Shown here: positions 49,739-59,409 of the stretch, piece by piece
Numbering within the stretch: position 1 is the stretch's first letter
How the letters are laid out: each line of letters starts with the position of its first letter
Assembly: GCF_009026825.1 (NCBI RefSeq)
Contig: NZ_CP045032.1
Span: 372,001 to 436,000 of the forward strand
DNA: 64,000 nt
Direction: 5' to 3'
Source: Corynebacterium urogenitale
GTDB lineage: Bacteria > Actinomycetota > Actinomycetes > Mycobacteriales > Mycobacteriaceae
Position numbers and translations under genes: made by a program
Notes under the pieces: generated by a model
Seen by the model: only the letters and a program-made list of their open reading frames with translations
Database searches by the model: none
What the model was told of the DNA's origin: nothing

Positions 49739-51108
49739 CCCGAGAAACAACCCCGCAAGCGGATGGACAGTCGCGCCAGCAGGCCGCTGAACCAACCCAG
49801 CACTCCGCTGAGCCACAGTGGATCTCCACCCGCGACGTGCAGCAGGCAGAAGCCGACGTGCGGGCTCTGTACGAGGATGTTTTTGGCGCAGAGCCCGTGG
49901 GCGTATGGTCCGCGCCGGGTCGCGTGAACCTCATCGGCGAGCACGTGGACTACGCCGCTGGTATCTCCGTGCCGTTCGCTCTCTCCCAGCGCACCTATGT
50001 CGCGGCCTCGCCGAATGCAGAGGGCACGTATCGCCTGGTGTCCCGCTACGCCCCGAGCGCATCCGAGCCGCCGCACAATGTCCGCTACGAGATTCCCGTC
50101 GGTGATGTCTCGCCGGGTCATCCCGCCAATTGGGCTGGCTATGCCGTCGGCGCTATCTGGGCAGCGCGTGAGGCCGGGGTGATCCCTGCCGGGGAGGCGG
50201 CCTCCTCCGGCCTTGATATCGCCATCGTCTCCGATGTACCTGTGGGCGCGGGCTTGTCCAGCTCCGCGGCCTTGGAGTGCGCAGCAGTCCTCGCGGCTTT
50301 CGATCTTGCGAACGGTGCGTCCGCTGAGGCTCGAGAATTAGATGATGATGTGCGGGCTGGGCTCATGGTGGCGTCGATCAGGGCGGAAAATGAGGTCGTC
50401 GGCGCTTCGACGGGAGGCCTGGACCAGCGCATTGCACTCTTCGGGAAGAAAGGGCATGCGCTGGCTATCGACTTCCTGCAGGATTCGGCGGAGCAGGTTC
50501 CCTTTGATATCGCCTCCCGTGGGCTGGCCGTGCTCATCATGAACACAAACGCTCCACATCAGCTCAATGATGGCCAATACGCTTCCCGGCGTGCGGTGAT
50601 CGATGGGGTGACGGAGGACCTCGGTGTGCGTTCCCTGCGTGAAGCGCAGGACGCGGTGGCGGCAAGCGCTGCATGGGCCGAGCGCACGGTGCCCGAGGGC
50701 GTGGATGCGGATGCGGCTGATGTGGAGGCGTGGAAGCAGACCGTCGCCCGGCGGGTGAGGCACGTGGTTTCGGAAATTGAGCGGACTGCGGACGCCGTTG
50801 AGCTGCTGAAGCGGGGAGATATGGATGCTTTCGGCTTGGCCATGAGCGCCAGCCATGCTTCCCTGCGCGGTGATTATGAGGTCACGGTTCCGGAGCTCGA
50901 CCTGGCGGTGGACACGGCGATGGCGTGTGGCGCGCTCGGCGCTCGGATGACCGGTGGAGGTTTCGGCGGCTCGGCGATTGCTTTGCTCGACGCCACACTG
51001 GTCGAGTCCACGGCGGCCGCTGTAGCCGAGGCTTTCGCGCGGGCGGGGTTCAACGCTCCTGAGTTTGTTGTGGCGCTGCCTAGCGATGGAGCTCATCGCC
51101 ACGTGTAG
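49735..51108 (+). CDS. galK: Galactokinase
   Basis: A 457-residue GHMP kinase that phosphorylates galactose at C1. Signatures: [15 protein letters not shown] (galactokinase motif) near residue 62, [13 protein letters not shown] (ATP site) near 170, and [17 protein letters not shown] near 403. About 35 extra polar residues precede the usual start. No galE is encoded in the window, so UDP-galactose recycling needs a gene elsewhere. Confidence 0.95.
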   Translation: MTRETTPQADGQSRQQAAEPTQHSAEPQWISTRDVQQAEADVRALYEDVFGAEPVGVWSAPGRVNLIGEHVDYAAGISVPFALSQRTYVAASPNAEGTYRLVSRYAPSASEPPHNVRYEIPVGDVSPGHPANWAGYAVGAIWAAREAGVIPAGEAASSGLDIAIVSDVPVGAGLSSSAALECAAVLAAFDLANGASAEARELDDDVRAGLMVASIRAENEVVGASTGGLDQRIALFGKKGHALAIDFLQDSAEQVPFDIASRGLAVLIMNTNAPHQLNDGQYASRRAVIDGVTEDLGVRSLREAQDAVAASAAWAERTVPEGVDADAADVEAWKQTVARRVRHVVSEIERTADAVELLKRGDMDAFGLAMSASHASLRGDYEVTVPELDLAVDTAMACGALGARMTGGGFGGSAIALLDATLVESTAAAVAEAFARAGFNAPEFVVALPSDGAHRHV

Positions 51109-51215
51109 CGCGGTGTCGTGAGTTGTGCCGTGCACGGCGTCGTGCACGGTGTCGTGAGCACTGTCGTGCGCTATGTTCTAGGCAGTGTGGTGCTCAGTGT
51201 GGTGTTTCGACCCCC
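51109..51215 (+). repeat. Degenerate short repeats after galK
   Basis: The spacer is built of variants of GTGTCGTGAG / GTCGTGCACG, read about seven times, ending with GTGTGGTGCTCAGTGTGGTG. It marks the junction between the gal cluster and panD. Confidence 0.5.
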
Positions 51216-51222
51216 ACAGGGG

Positions 51223-51228
51223 TAAGGT
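51223..51228 (+). promoter_or_regulatory. -10 element of panD
   Basis: TAAGGT, 8 nt before the GTG start; leaderless arrangement. Confidence 0.45.
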
Positions 51229-51236
51229 GTCTCCCC

Positions 51237-51653
51237 GTGTTGCGCACAATGTTGAAATCCAAGATCCACCGAGCCACCGTCACGCAGGCTGACCTGCACT
51301 ATGTGGGGTCCTGCACCATCGACGCAGATTTGATGGAAGCCGCCGATATTCTCGAGGGCGAGCAGATCGACATTGTGGATATCGACAATGGCAACCGCTT
51401 GACCACGTATGCCATTACAGGCGAGCGTGGCACGGGTGTCATTGGTATCAATGGAGCAGCTGCGCGTCTGATCAGCCCGGGGGATCTGGTCATCATCATT
51501 GGCTATGCGCAGTATTCCGAAGAGGACCTCAAGGACTACCACCCGCGCGTGATTTTCGTGGATGAGCACAACAAGAAGCTCGAGGAAGGCGAGGATCCCG
51601 CGCACGCGCCGGAGGGTTCCGGCCTGCTGGATCCGCGCAACCCGGAGTCCTAG
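51237..51653 (+). CDS. panD: Aspartate 1-decarboxylase
   Basis: A 138-residue pyruvoyl enzyme that makes beta-alanine for pantothenate. The precursor self-cleaves between Gly and Ser in [10 protein letters not shown] (Gly24-Ser25) to create the pyruvoyl group. The GTG start gives [20 protein letters not shown], matching the C. glutamicum N-terminus [20 protein letters not shown], and has TAAGGT 8 nt upstream. panC, its usual partner, is 6 kb away on the other side of the gal genes. Confidence 0.95.
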   Translation: MLRTMLKSKIHRATVTQADLHYVGSCTIDADLMEAADILEGEQIDIVDIDNGNRLTTYAITGERGTGVIGINGAAARLISPGDLVIIIGYAQYSEEDLKDYHPRVIFVDEHNKKLEEGEDPAHAPEGSGLLDPRNPES

Positions 51654-51852
51654 ACCTTTCGATTGAGCCCTCAACGGCTTGCATTTTGCGCACCTTAGCG
51701 CAAACTTGCGCACGAAAGCTGAAGCCTTTAGGCAGGTTTTAGCGGCCCGACAGTGTGCATTAACTTTGCAGTAACTTCTGGTCCATGGGGGATCGATAAC
51801 CTGCTCCTCGTCCACGTAAAAGACAAACAAGTTGATGAGGGGTTACCTTCTT

Positions 51853-53859
51853 ATGGCCAATGGACGGGTCGGGGACGCAGTGGCGTCGAACAAAGAAAAC
51901 AATGCACCACACCGAGCGGGGAGGAAGAAGGTCGCCGCAATTGCGCTGGCAGCGGCAGCATTCAGCAGCGCTGCGGGAGCAGGCATCGCACAAGCACAGG
52001 AAGGAAACTTCGGTCTGCCGGCGGGCAGTGAGGATGCCCTCGGAAGCCTGAATGAGGCGGTTGAAGGCAGCATGCAGGGCTCCTCCGACCTGCTGGGGTC
52101 CAGCGGCCTTTCGGGTTCCAGCGACGGCCAGCCCGCAACGACCAACGACGGCCTATATGAGGGCAGCGTCGAAAAGTCCGATCAGCCCGCCGAAGACCAG
52201 AGCACGTTCACCGGCTACGTCTTTGACGACGCAAACAAGAACTCCACCAAAGATGAGTCCGAAAAGGGCATCGAGGGCGTGTCCGTGACCAATGGTCGCG
52301 ACGTGGTGCGCACCGACTCTGAGGGCCGCTACTCCCTGCCGGTGTACGAGGACATGAACGTCTCCGTCACCCAGCCGGCTGGTTGGCAGGTGCCCGTTGA
52401 TGGTGACAAGTTCGCTCAGTTCAGCTACGTCCACAAGCCGGAAGGCTCCGCGAAGGAGTTGAAGTACGGCGGTCTGGAGCCAACCGGGCCAGTGCCGTCC
52501 TACGTGAACTTCCCGATGGCGAAGTCGGAGGCCACCGCGGCCGCGGCACAGCACTGCGCCGTTGCCTCCGATACTCAGACCTACGACAAGACTGAGGTGG
52601 GCTACGCCAGCAAGGGTGCCCCGAAGGACCTGTCCGAGCGCAATGACTACGCGGGTTGCGGCATTATGCTGCTCGGCGACAACGTGGGCGATGACCTGAG
52701 CCTCAACCCCGACCTGCGTTCCCTGTACCGAGGCGCCAACGGACCCGTCCGTGCGCTGCCAGGCAACCACGACCAGGATTACGACGCCGCCTCCGATATC
52801 GACGCCACCGACACCTACCGCGCGGACTTCGGCGCCACCTATTACTCCTACGAGGTTGGCGAGACCCACTTCATCGCTCTCGACAACATCGAATACAAGG
52901 GCGCCAAGGCCGATGGCGGCAATGGCGGCTACTACGAGAAGGTCGGTCAGCAGCAACTGGAGTGGCTGAAGAACGACCTGGCTCAGGTTCCGGAAGACAA
53001 GCAGGTCGTGGTGTACTCCCACGCGCCGATCGTCAACTACCTGGAGATCATCACCGACGATGCGCTGGACCTTTACGACGTGCTATCCAGCCACAAGAAC
53101 GTCGTGACCGTCGGCGGGCACACCCACACGCTGGAGACCCTCCGCGCTGGGGACTCCCGCGAAGAGTGGACAGCTGTCGGCCTGGAATCCCTGCCAGTGG
53201 AGCAGATCGTTGCAGGCGCGGTCTCCGGTGACTGGTACTCCGGCGGTCTGAATGAGAATGGTCTGCCGCACGCCTACACCAAGGACGCTGCGGAGCCGGG
53301 TGTCTACACCCTAACCTTCAACGGCGGTGCCGAGACCCGCGGTGGCTACTACACCGTCCGCAATGAGAGCAATGACCACCAGCAGCTCATCGGCGTGAAC
53401 AGCCCGGCATGGCGTGAGTGGGCAGCCAAGGCCCAAGAGTGGCAGGACAATGACAAGGAAGGCGATGGCCCAGGCGAGATTAACCCACGCGAGGTGACCG
53501 CCGACGACCTGAAGTCCGGCGATGTGTGGTTGACCAGCAGCTTCTACGGTGGCTCCACCGCGTCGACCGTGAAGGTTTCCATCGCCCCTGAAGGCGGCTC
53601 CGGTGAGGCCACCGCCATCGAGGCCGAGCACACCCAGCCAGCCAAGGGCGAGGCGACAAATGAGGGATGGGAGTTCACCGATCCGATTTCCGCGACTCAC
53701 AACCTGACCGAGTCCGGCAATGTTGCAAAATCCAGCCCACACCTGTGGCGCGCACAGCTGCCAGAGGATCTACAGCCTGGCACTTACCGGGCGACCGTCG
53801 AGGCCGTTGATAACTTCGACAAGACGAACACCCAGGAGATCACCTTCACCGTCAAGTAA
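51853..53859 (+). CDS. Secreted calcineurin-like metallophosphoesterase
   Basis: A 668-residue exported protein. A signal peptide ends at AQA (residues 46-48). After a Gly/Ser-rich spacer, residues 118-185 form a SdrD B-like/MetallophosN beta-sandwich (FTGYVFDDANKNSTKDE... then TDSEGRYSLPV). The phosphoesterase domain has LLGDNVGDD, LPGNHDQDYD, SHAPI and GGHTHT metal motifs; the first D-x-H motif appears as SDTQTY. A MetallophosC-like domain ends the protein. No sortase or membrane anchor is seen, so it is probably released or wall-associated and may scavenge phosphate from organic esters. GAGGGG lies 10 nt before the ATG. Confidence 0.85.
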   Translation: MANGRVGDAVASNKENNAPHRAGRKKVAAIALAAAAFSSAAGAGIAQAQEGNFGLPAGSEDALGSLNEAVEGSMQGSSDLLGSSGLSGSSDGQPATTNDGLYEGSVEKSDQPAEDQSTFTGYVFDDANKNSTKDESEKGIEGVSVTNGRDVVRTDSEGRYSLPVYEDMNVSVTQPAGWQVPVDGDKFAQFSYVHKPEGSAKELKYGGLEPTGPVPSYVNFPMAKSEATAAAAQHCAVASDTQTYDKTEVGYASKGAPKDLSERNDYAGCGIMLLGDNVGDDLSLNPDLRSLYRGANGPVRALPGNHDQDYDAASDIDATDTYRADFGATYYSYEVGETHFIALDNIEYKGAKADGGNGGYYEKVGQQQLEWLKNDLAQVPEDKQVVVYSHAPIVNYLEIITDDALDLYDVLSSHKNVVTVGGHTHTLETLRAGDSREEWTAVGLESLPVEQIVAGAVSGDWYSGGLNENGLPHAYTKDAAEPGVYTLTFNGGAETRGGYYTVRNESNDHQQLIGVNSPAWREWAAKAQEWQDNDKEGDGPGEINPREVTADDLKSGDVWLTSSFYGGSTASTVKVSIAPEGGSGEATAIEAEHTQPAKGEATNEGWEFTDPISATHNLTESGNVAKSSPHLWRAQLPEDLQPGTYRATVEAVDNFDKTNTQEITFTVK

Positions 53860-53964
53860 GACACCGTGAAGTAAGACCTCCCCGGCGGGTCCAGTCATGG
53901 CAGTGGCGCCAGCCGGCGATGCCGTGAATCCAACGGCGCTACGAAAGAGAGGCCGTGAAGCAGA

Positions 53965-54005
53965 GAGAGCCTCCCCGAGCACTAGACGTACATGGGGAGG
54001 CTCTC
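53965..54005. terminator. Terminator between phosphoesterase and carboxylesterase genes
   Basis: Perfect 12-bp stem GAGAGCCTCCCC / GGGGAGGCTCTC with a 17-nt loop, lying between convergent genes. Confidence 0.75.
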
Positions 54006-54037
54006 AAGCTTCTGAAACCGAGAACCTCTCCGGCTCT

Positions 54038-55588
54038 TTAGGAGACCGTGAAGTCCACGGTGGACCAAGCCTCACGCACTGCGGAGTCAGGATCGTACAG
54101 CGTGACCTCGGGCAGATTCAGCTGTCCGCTGAACACCTGCGTGGCGTAATGGTCGGTATAGCGCGGGAACCCCGGATCCTGGTGGTGGATAAAGTTCTTC
54201 CAGCGCTGCTGCATCACCTCAGTGGTGCGCTGCATCGTGCCACGCCCGCCGAGTGCGAGGGCGATGGGGCCCTTGCCGGCATCGTAGCGCTGGAACAGGA
54301 TCGGCAAGTCCAGCGCGTGGAGGGCGCCAATACCCGAGGCCTTGAGTGACGGGGTGAGCATATCGAGACGGTAGGTCCAGGCCTCACCAGTCGGGTGGTT
54401 ACGCAGCAGCTGGTGCGTTGGCCCCACGAAGAGGGCATCGCCGAAGTACAGTCCACCCTTTCTGCGGGAGGAGCCATCGGCGTAGAGGTCGGTCAGGACC
54501 TTCTTCGCAGCCCCGCCGCCGAAAGTTCCCGCGAAGGCACGCAAACGTTGCTGTTGGGTGCGGGTGGTGCGTGCCTCCCAGCGCATCATCTGGTACTCGT
54601 GCTGGTTGACGCCCGCGAGCAGTGGCAGGCCCGTCTGGGCGCCCGGTGCCAGCGGGTGCTGAGGGAGCAGATCCCCATCGATGAATGGTGCGAAGGGGCC
54701 AGCAATCCCCGGCGTATGATTGAGGCTGTGTGATGTAAGCGCCTCCGTAAGATCCACGAGTGTGCGCTGGGAAGCGTCATGGAAAGTCGCTCGCTCGCCG
54801 CGCGGATCAATCTTGCGCAGCAAACGCGTGGCCTGCTCGATCCATGGCTGTACGGTCTCCTCCGTATGGATCATGGCAGCGGCGGGGGACTGGGCGATCG
54901 CGCCCGCCAGCAGAGGCCGGACGCGTGGAACGGCACACAGAGCCGCGACCATCGCGCCACCCGAAGACTCGCCCATGATGGTGACGCGGTCCGGGTCGCC
55001 ACCAAAAGCCTCCGCATTCGCGTGCACCCATTCGATTGCGGTGACGAGGTCGGAGAGGCCAGCGTTGGCGTCGAATTGGTTAGGCTCCGGCAGGGCAGCC
55101 GAGGGGGATCCAGCACTGAGGTTGATCTGGCCAAACATGCCCAGGCGGTAGTTGACCGTGACCACGATGCTGTCCGTCGCGGCGGCGAAGTGCTCTCCGG
55201 AGTACAGGGGATCGGCCGCGGAACCGTGGACGTTGGAGCCGCCGTGAATAAAGATGACGATTGGTCGCCGCGCCTGCGGGTTGATGCCCTCGTGTCCGAC
55301 GTTAGTGGCGCGTCCTCGAGGGATAACGACGTTGAGCCAGAGCGCGTCCTCCTGGCCGGTGTACCCAACCTTCTTATTACGGAATTGTGGGGTCTGCGGG
55401 CCATTTGCGTTTGCCTTGAGGACACCGCTCCACGGCTCTACTGGTTGAGCCTGGCGGAAACGCAGCTGCCCGATGGGTGGTTGGGCATAAGGGATACCGC
55501 GGAAGGCCACGGTGCCGGTTTCCGCGTGGCCGAGCACCAAGCCAGAAGTGGTTTCTACGAGAAAGGGATGATGCTGAGTAGAAGTCAT
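54038..55588 (-). CDS. Carboxylesterase family protein (type B)
   Basis: A 516-residue alpha/beta hydrolase. It starts VETTSGLVLGHAETGTVAFRGIPYAQPP, the type B carboxylesterase opening, has the oxyanion-hole FIHGG and the nucleophile elbow GESSGGA. It hydrolyses carboxylic esters; no signal peptide, so it is intracellular. The ATG is supported by TATGGT 7 nt upstream; an ATG four codons earlier precedes the predicted transcription start. A still longer frame overlaps lysS antisense and is not used. Confidence 0.9.
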   Translation of the reverse strand: MTSTQHHPFLVETTSGLVLGHAETGTVAFRGIPYAQPPIGQLRFRQAQPVEPWSGVLKANANGPQTPQFRNKKVGYTGQEDALWLNVVIPRGRATNVGHEGINPQARRPIVIFIHGGSNVHGSAADPLYSGEHFAAATDSIVVTVNYRLGMFGQINLSAGSPSAALPEPNQFDANAGLSDLVTAIEWVHANAEAFGGDPDRVTIMGESSGGAMVAALCAVPRVRPLLAGAIAQSPAAAMIHTEETVQPWIEQATRLLRKIDPRGERATFHDASQRTLVDLTEALTSHSLNHTPGIAGPFAPFIDGDLLPQHPLAPGAQTGLPLLAGVNQHEYQMMRWEARTTRTQQQRLRAFAGTFGGGAAKKVLTDLYADGSSRRKGGLYFGDALFVGPTHQLLRNHPTGEAWTYRLDMLTPSLKASGIGALHALDLPILFQRYDAGKGPIALALGGRGTMQRTTEVMQQRWKNFIHHQDPGFPRYTDHYATQVFSGQLNLPEVTLYDPDSAVREAWSTVDFTVS

Positions 55589-55595
55589 ATTGAGA

Positions 55596-55601
55596 ACCAT
55601 A
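55596..55601 (-). promoter_or_regulatory. -10 element of the carboxylesterase gene
   Basis: TATGGT on the minus strand, 7 nt before the chosen ATG. Confidence 0.45.
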
Positions 55602-55714
55602 GCGAGGACTTTAGGTTTTCGAGGAGTGAGTCCGGGGTAGCTTTCATGCAGCCGAAGGTGGCTTTGGCGGAGCCTCGGAGTTCCGCCGTGTCGAACGATG
55701 TCCCAGCCATGCAG

Positions 55715-55720
55715 TAGGCT
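55715..55720 (+). promoter_or_regulatory. -10 element of lysS
   Basis: TAGGCT, 8 nt before the GTG start; leaderless arrangement. Confidence 0.5.
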
Positions 55721-55728
55721 GATTAACC

Positions 55729-57351
55729 GTGACCGACGCAGCAAAGAATCCAAACCAGAACGCAGCCGCGCCAAGTGCGGCCCACGACTTCTCCGAGCAG
55801 GAGCGCATCCGCCGCGAAAAGCGCCAGCGCCTGCTAGATGAAGGCAAGCAAGCGTACCCAGTAGAGGTTCCGCGCACCCACACCCTGGCGCAAATTCGCG
55901 AGCAGTACGCCGTGCTGCCGAAGGGAGACGCTGAGGGTGGGGCTGTTGACGTCGAGCGGAAAGACGGCGTGACCTACCTCGAAGCAGGGCAGGAAACACA
56001 AGACGTCGTGGGCGTGGCCGGCCGAGTCATGTTCGTCCGCAACACCGGCAAGCTGGCGTTCACCACCCTGCAAGATGGCGATGGCACGCAGCTGCAGATC
56101 ATGCTCTCGCTGGCCGAGGTGGGCGAGGAAGCGCTGGCCGAGTGGAAGTCCATCACCGACCTGGGTGACATGGTGTTCGTGGAGGGACGAGTCATCGCGT
56201 CTCGCCGCGGCGAGTTGTCCGTGATGGCCACGCGCTGGTTCATGACCGCAAAGGCGCTGCGACCACTGCCAGTGGCGCACAAGGAAATGTCCGAGGACAC
56301 TCGTATCCGCGCGCGCTACACCGACCTGATCATGCGCGAACAGGCGCGTAAGAATGCCATGATTCGCATCAAGGTCATGCGCGCTCTGCGCCACGCCATG
56401 GAACGCCGTGGCTTCAACGAGCTCGAAACCCCAATGCTGCAGACCCTGCACGGTGGTGCGGCGGCTCGTCCATTCGTGACGCGCTCCAATGCGCTCGATA
56501 TCGACCTGTACCTGCGCATTGCGCCGGAGCTGTTCCTCAAGCGTGCCGTGGTAGGCGGCCTGGACAAGGTCTTCGAGATCAACCGTAACTTCCGCAACGA
56601 GGGCGTGGACTCCACCCACAGCCCCGAGTTCGCGATGATGGAAACCTACTCCGCCTACGGCACCTACGACGATGCCGCGCGCACGACCCGCGAGGTAATC
56701 CAGGAAGTTGCCGAGGAAGTGTTTGGCAGCACCAAGGTGACGCTGGCCGATGGCACCGAATACGACTTCGGCGGTGAGTGGGAATCCATCGAGATGTACC
56801 CATCGCTGAACGAAGCCCTGCAGAAGAAGTTCCCTGGTCAGCCGGAGGTCACCGTGGACTCCACGGTGGAAGAGCTCAAGAAGCTGGCGAAGGTGATCGG
56901 CTTGGAGGTTCCAGCCAAGGGCGGCTGGGGTCACGGCAAGCTGGTCGAGGAGATCTGGGAATTGCTGTGCGAGGACCAGCTGCACGGTCCGATCTTCGTC
57001 CGTAACTTCCCTGTGGAGACCTCTCCGCTGGTGCGTCAGCACCGCAGCGAGCGTGGTGTGACGGAAAAGTGGGATCTGTACGTGCGCGGCTTTGAGCTGG
57101 CTACGGGCTACTCCGAGTTGGTGGACCCTGTGATTCAGCGCGAGCGTTTCGAGGACCAGGCGCGCCTAGCCGCTGGTGGCGACGACGAAGCGATGGTGCT
57201 GGATGAGGACTTCCTCGCGGCGATGGAGCAGGGCATGCCGCCGACGGCGGGTACCGGCATGGGCATGGACCGTCTGCTGATGGCCTACACGGGTCTCGGT
57301 ATTCGCGAGACTGTGCTGTTCCCGATCGTGAAGCCGGAGCGCGACAGCTAG
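55729..57351 (+). CDS. lysS: Lysyl-tRNA synthetase, class II
   Basis: A 540-residue class II synthetase. After a polar N-terminus comes the OB-fold anticodon-binding domain ([34 protein letters not shown]), then the catalytic domain with motif 1 around [13 protein letters not shown], motif 2 [24 protein letters not shown] and motif 3 [15 protein letters not shown]. It charges tRNA-Lys in the cytoplasm. A good terminator follows. Confidence 0.97.
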   Translation: MTDAAKNPNQNAAAPSAAHDFSEQERIRREKRQRLLDEGKQAYPVEVPRTHTLAQIREQYAVLPKGDAEGGAVDVERKDGVTYLEAGQETQDVVGVAGRVMFVRNTGKLAFTTLQDGDGTQLQIMLSLAEVGEEALAEWKSITDLGDMVFVEGRVIASRRGELSVMATRWFMTAKALRPLPVAHKEMSEDTRIRARYTDLIMREQARKNAMIRIKVMRALRHAMERRGFNELETPMLQTLHGGAAARPFVTRSNALDIDLYLRIAPELFLKRAVVGGLDKVFEINRNFRNEGVDSTHSPEFAMMETYSAYGTYDDAARTTREVIQEVAEEVFGSTKVTLADGTEYDFGGEWESIEMYPSLNEALQKKFPGQPEVTVDSTVEELKKLAKVIGLEVPAKGGWGHGKLVEEIWELLCEDQLHGPIFVRNFPVETSPLVRQHRSERGVTEKWDLYVRGFELATGYSELVDPVIQRERFEDQARLAAGGDDEAMVLDEDFLAAMEQGMPPTAGTGMGMDRLLMAYTGLGIRETVLFPIVKPERDS

Positions 57352-57364
57352 CGCCGATCGGCCT

Positions 57365-57401
57365 GGGGAGTCCGGTGGTCCGTGGGGCTGCCGGGCTCCC
57401 C
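57365..57401 (+). terminator. Rho-independent terminator of lysS
   Basis: GGGGAGTCCGG / CCGGGCTCCCC stem (11 bp, one G-T pair) followed by TTATTTGTTGTTTG. Confidence 0.8.
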
Positions 57402-57946
57402 TTATTTGTTGTTTGTTGTGGCTTGTGGGGCGGTGTGGCCGCCGCTGGCTGTGGGGCACCCGCTACCTCTCATGTACTGGCCTGCGGTGGCTCGTGTGAT
57501 CGCTGGCTACCTTTTGCCCAGTGGCTGTGGGGCGAGGTGGGCCACAAGTAGGGCGGGGCTGAACAAATCTCCCTCAAGTTTCGCTTCGGATTAGTCCGAC
57601 CTGGGGTTTTGTGTGGCGCTCGAGCAACGTGAGGGAGATTTGTACAGGTGTACCGGGCGCTGATGGTGGCGGGGGAGGATTCGTACAAGGGGCGCACGCT
57701 GGGCTCTGGCGCCCCGGCGGAAATGCGAAGCCCTTGGTCGATATGCGGAATTGGCTCCGCTGTGTCCGATAAGCATGTGAATTTCCTGTATGGGGGGACA
57801 CAGTTCCCGCGAAAACGTGATGTGCGCCATCACTGTGCTTTATGCTGTGAACATATCTATTTGGGTAGTGATAGTAGTTGCTGCTCCGTCATGGATACAC
57901 CACTCGACATTCATTGAGAAGAACCATTGAAAGGTGGCCGCACAGC
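57402..57946. other. Intergenic region lysS to acyl-CoA dehydrogenase
   Basis: 545 bp without a credible gene. It holds inverted-repeat element C (listed separately) and, near 57840-57940, the promoter region of the acyl-CoA dehydrogenase gene, ending in AAAGGTGG before its ATG. Small open frames here have no ribosome site or recognisable product. Confidence 0.5.
57563..57643. repeat. Intergenic inverted-repeat element C
   Basis: ACAAATCTCCCTCA (57563-57576) and its exact reverse complement (57630-57643) enclose 53 bp. No frame inside. Same plan as the elements at 31635 and 43991, different terminal sequence. Confidence 0.75.
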
Positions 57947-59362
57947 ATGAGCGACCGTAATCGACACGATTCGACTCCCGGCCTGAACCGGATCAAGCGG
58001 GACGCGATCGGCACTGCGATGCGATACCTCACCCGCTTCACCGGCTCGGAGCTGGCCGATAAGTACGGCCTTGGTCCGAAGATCGACCGCGTGGCATACG
58101 AATCCACCAAGACTGGCATGCGCACCCTCGGCAAGGTGAACCGTCAGTTCAAGAAGGTTAAGGGCTCCGGCAAGCCAGTACGCCTGCCAGCTCAGACCAC
58201 TGACGAGAACAACCAGCCGGTACCGACCGAAACCCCGGCACCAGGCAAGGCGCCATTCGACCTGAATCCAACCGAGGATCAGGAGATGATCGTCGCTGCC
58301 GTGCGCGAGTTCGCCGAAGAGCAGCTCCGCCCAGTCGCCGCTGAGTGCAACGAAGAGTCCAAGCCTGCCGAGGGACTACTGGATACCGCTGCTGAGCTTG
58401 GCGTCGCGCTGATCAACTTGCCGGAAGAGTACGAAGGCATCGCTAGCGCATCCGGCGCCACCACCAACGCCCTCATCGCTGAGGCCCTCGCATTCGGTGA
58501 CATGGGCCTGGCTACGGCAATCCTCGCACCAGCAGGCGTGGCCAATGTCATCACCAACTACGGCGATGACTCCCAGCAGAAGACCTACCTCCCGGCATTC
58601 GCTGGCGAATCCGTTCCAGCTGCCGCTGTGATCGTCTCCGAGGCTCGCCCACTGTTCGATCCTTTCGACCTGCAGACCTCCGCCACTCGCGACGGTGACT
58701 CCGTGGTCATCAACGGCGTGAAGACCCTGGTTCCGAATGCTGGCGACGCCGAGCTGTTCGTCGTTGGCGTGAATTTCGAAGGCACCAACACTTTCGTCAT
58801 CATCGAGTCCGACACTGACGGCCTGGTTGTCGAAGCGGATCCATCCATGGGTCTGCGTGGCGCCGCCCTGGGACGCGTGCTGCTCAAGGACGTCCGTGTT
58901 CCAGTGTCCAACCTCCTCGGTGGCAAGGACCTGGGCTCCGAGCAGCGTGAGACTGAGTACGCGGAGATCATCCGCCGTGCCCGCCTCGGCTGGGCCGCTA
59001 TGGCTGCTGGCACCGGCGAGGCAGTGCTGGAGTACACCAAGAAGTACGTCAACGAGCGCGAGGCCTTCGGCGAGCCAATTTCCCACCGCCAGGCTGTGGC
59101 CTTCATGGTCGCCAACATCCGCATCGAGCTCGACGGTCTGCGCATGCTCGTTCTGCGTGGCGTGTCCCGACTGGATCAGGGCCTGAGCTACCACCGTGAG
59201 GCCGGCCTGGCTCGACGCTTTGCATCCGACAAGGGCATGGTCTTCGGTCTCGACGGCGTGCAGCTGCTCGGCGGCCACGGCTTCACCAAGGAACACCCGG
59301 TCGAGCGCTGGTACCGCGACCTGCGTGCGGTCGGCATCGCCGAGGGCGTTGTGGTCCTGTAA
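57947..59362 (+). CDS. Acyl-CoA dehydrogenase (large form)
   Basis: A 471-residue FAD enzyme of fatty acid beta-oxidation. A 95-residue N-terminal part (GLNRIKRDAIGTAMRYLTRFTGSELADKYG) precedes the dehydrogenase fold, which starts near residue 105 (LNPTEDQEMIVAAVREFAEEQLRP). The C-terminal helical domain has YTKKYVNEREAFGEPISHRQ, and QLLGGHGFTKEHPVERWYRDLRA near the end. Lengths and pairing resemble mycobacterial FadE24 with FadE23, which is my best guess. AAGGTGG lies about 10 nt before the ATG. The partner gene starts 47 bp after its stop. Confidence 0.88.
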   Translation: MSDRNRHDSTPGLNRIKRDAIGTAMRYLTRFTGSELADKYGLGPKIDRVAYESTKTGMRTLGKVNRQFKKVKGSGKPVRLPAQTTDENNQPVPTETPAPGKAPFDLNPTEDQEMIVAAVREFAEEQLRPVAAECNEESKPAEGLLDTAAELGVALINLPEEYEGIASASGATTNALIAEALAFGDMGLATAILAPAGVANVITNYGDDSQQKTYLPAFAGESVPAAAVIVSEARPLFDPFDLQTSATRDGDSVVINGVKTLVPNAGDAELFVVGVNFEGTNTFVIIESDTDGLVVEADPSMGLRGAALGRVLLKDVRVPVSNLLGGKDLGSEQRETEYAEIIRRARLGWAAMAAGTGEAVLEYTKKYVNEREAFGEPISHRQAVAFMVANIRIELDGLRMLVLRGVSRLDQGLSYHREAGLARRFASDKGMVFGLDGVQLLGGHGFTKEHPVERWYRDLRAVGIAEGVVVL

Positions 59363-59409
59363 ACAACCCGCATTCACGATCAAGACACAGAATTTAGAGG
59401 AATCACATC

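Noticed and set aside
51123..51236. N-terminal extension of panD
   Set aside because: It would translate degenerate GTGTCGTG repeats into Cys/Arg-rich residues; the GTG at 51237 matches the known PanD start.
57382..57917. Small plus-strand ORFs between lysS and the acyl-CoA dehydrogenase gene
   Set aside because: No ribosome sites, no recognisable products, and they cross the inverted-repeat element.
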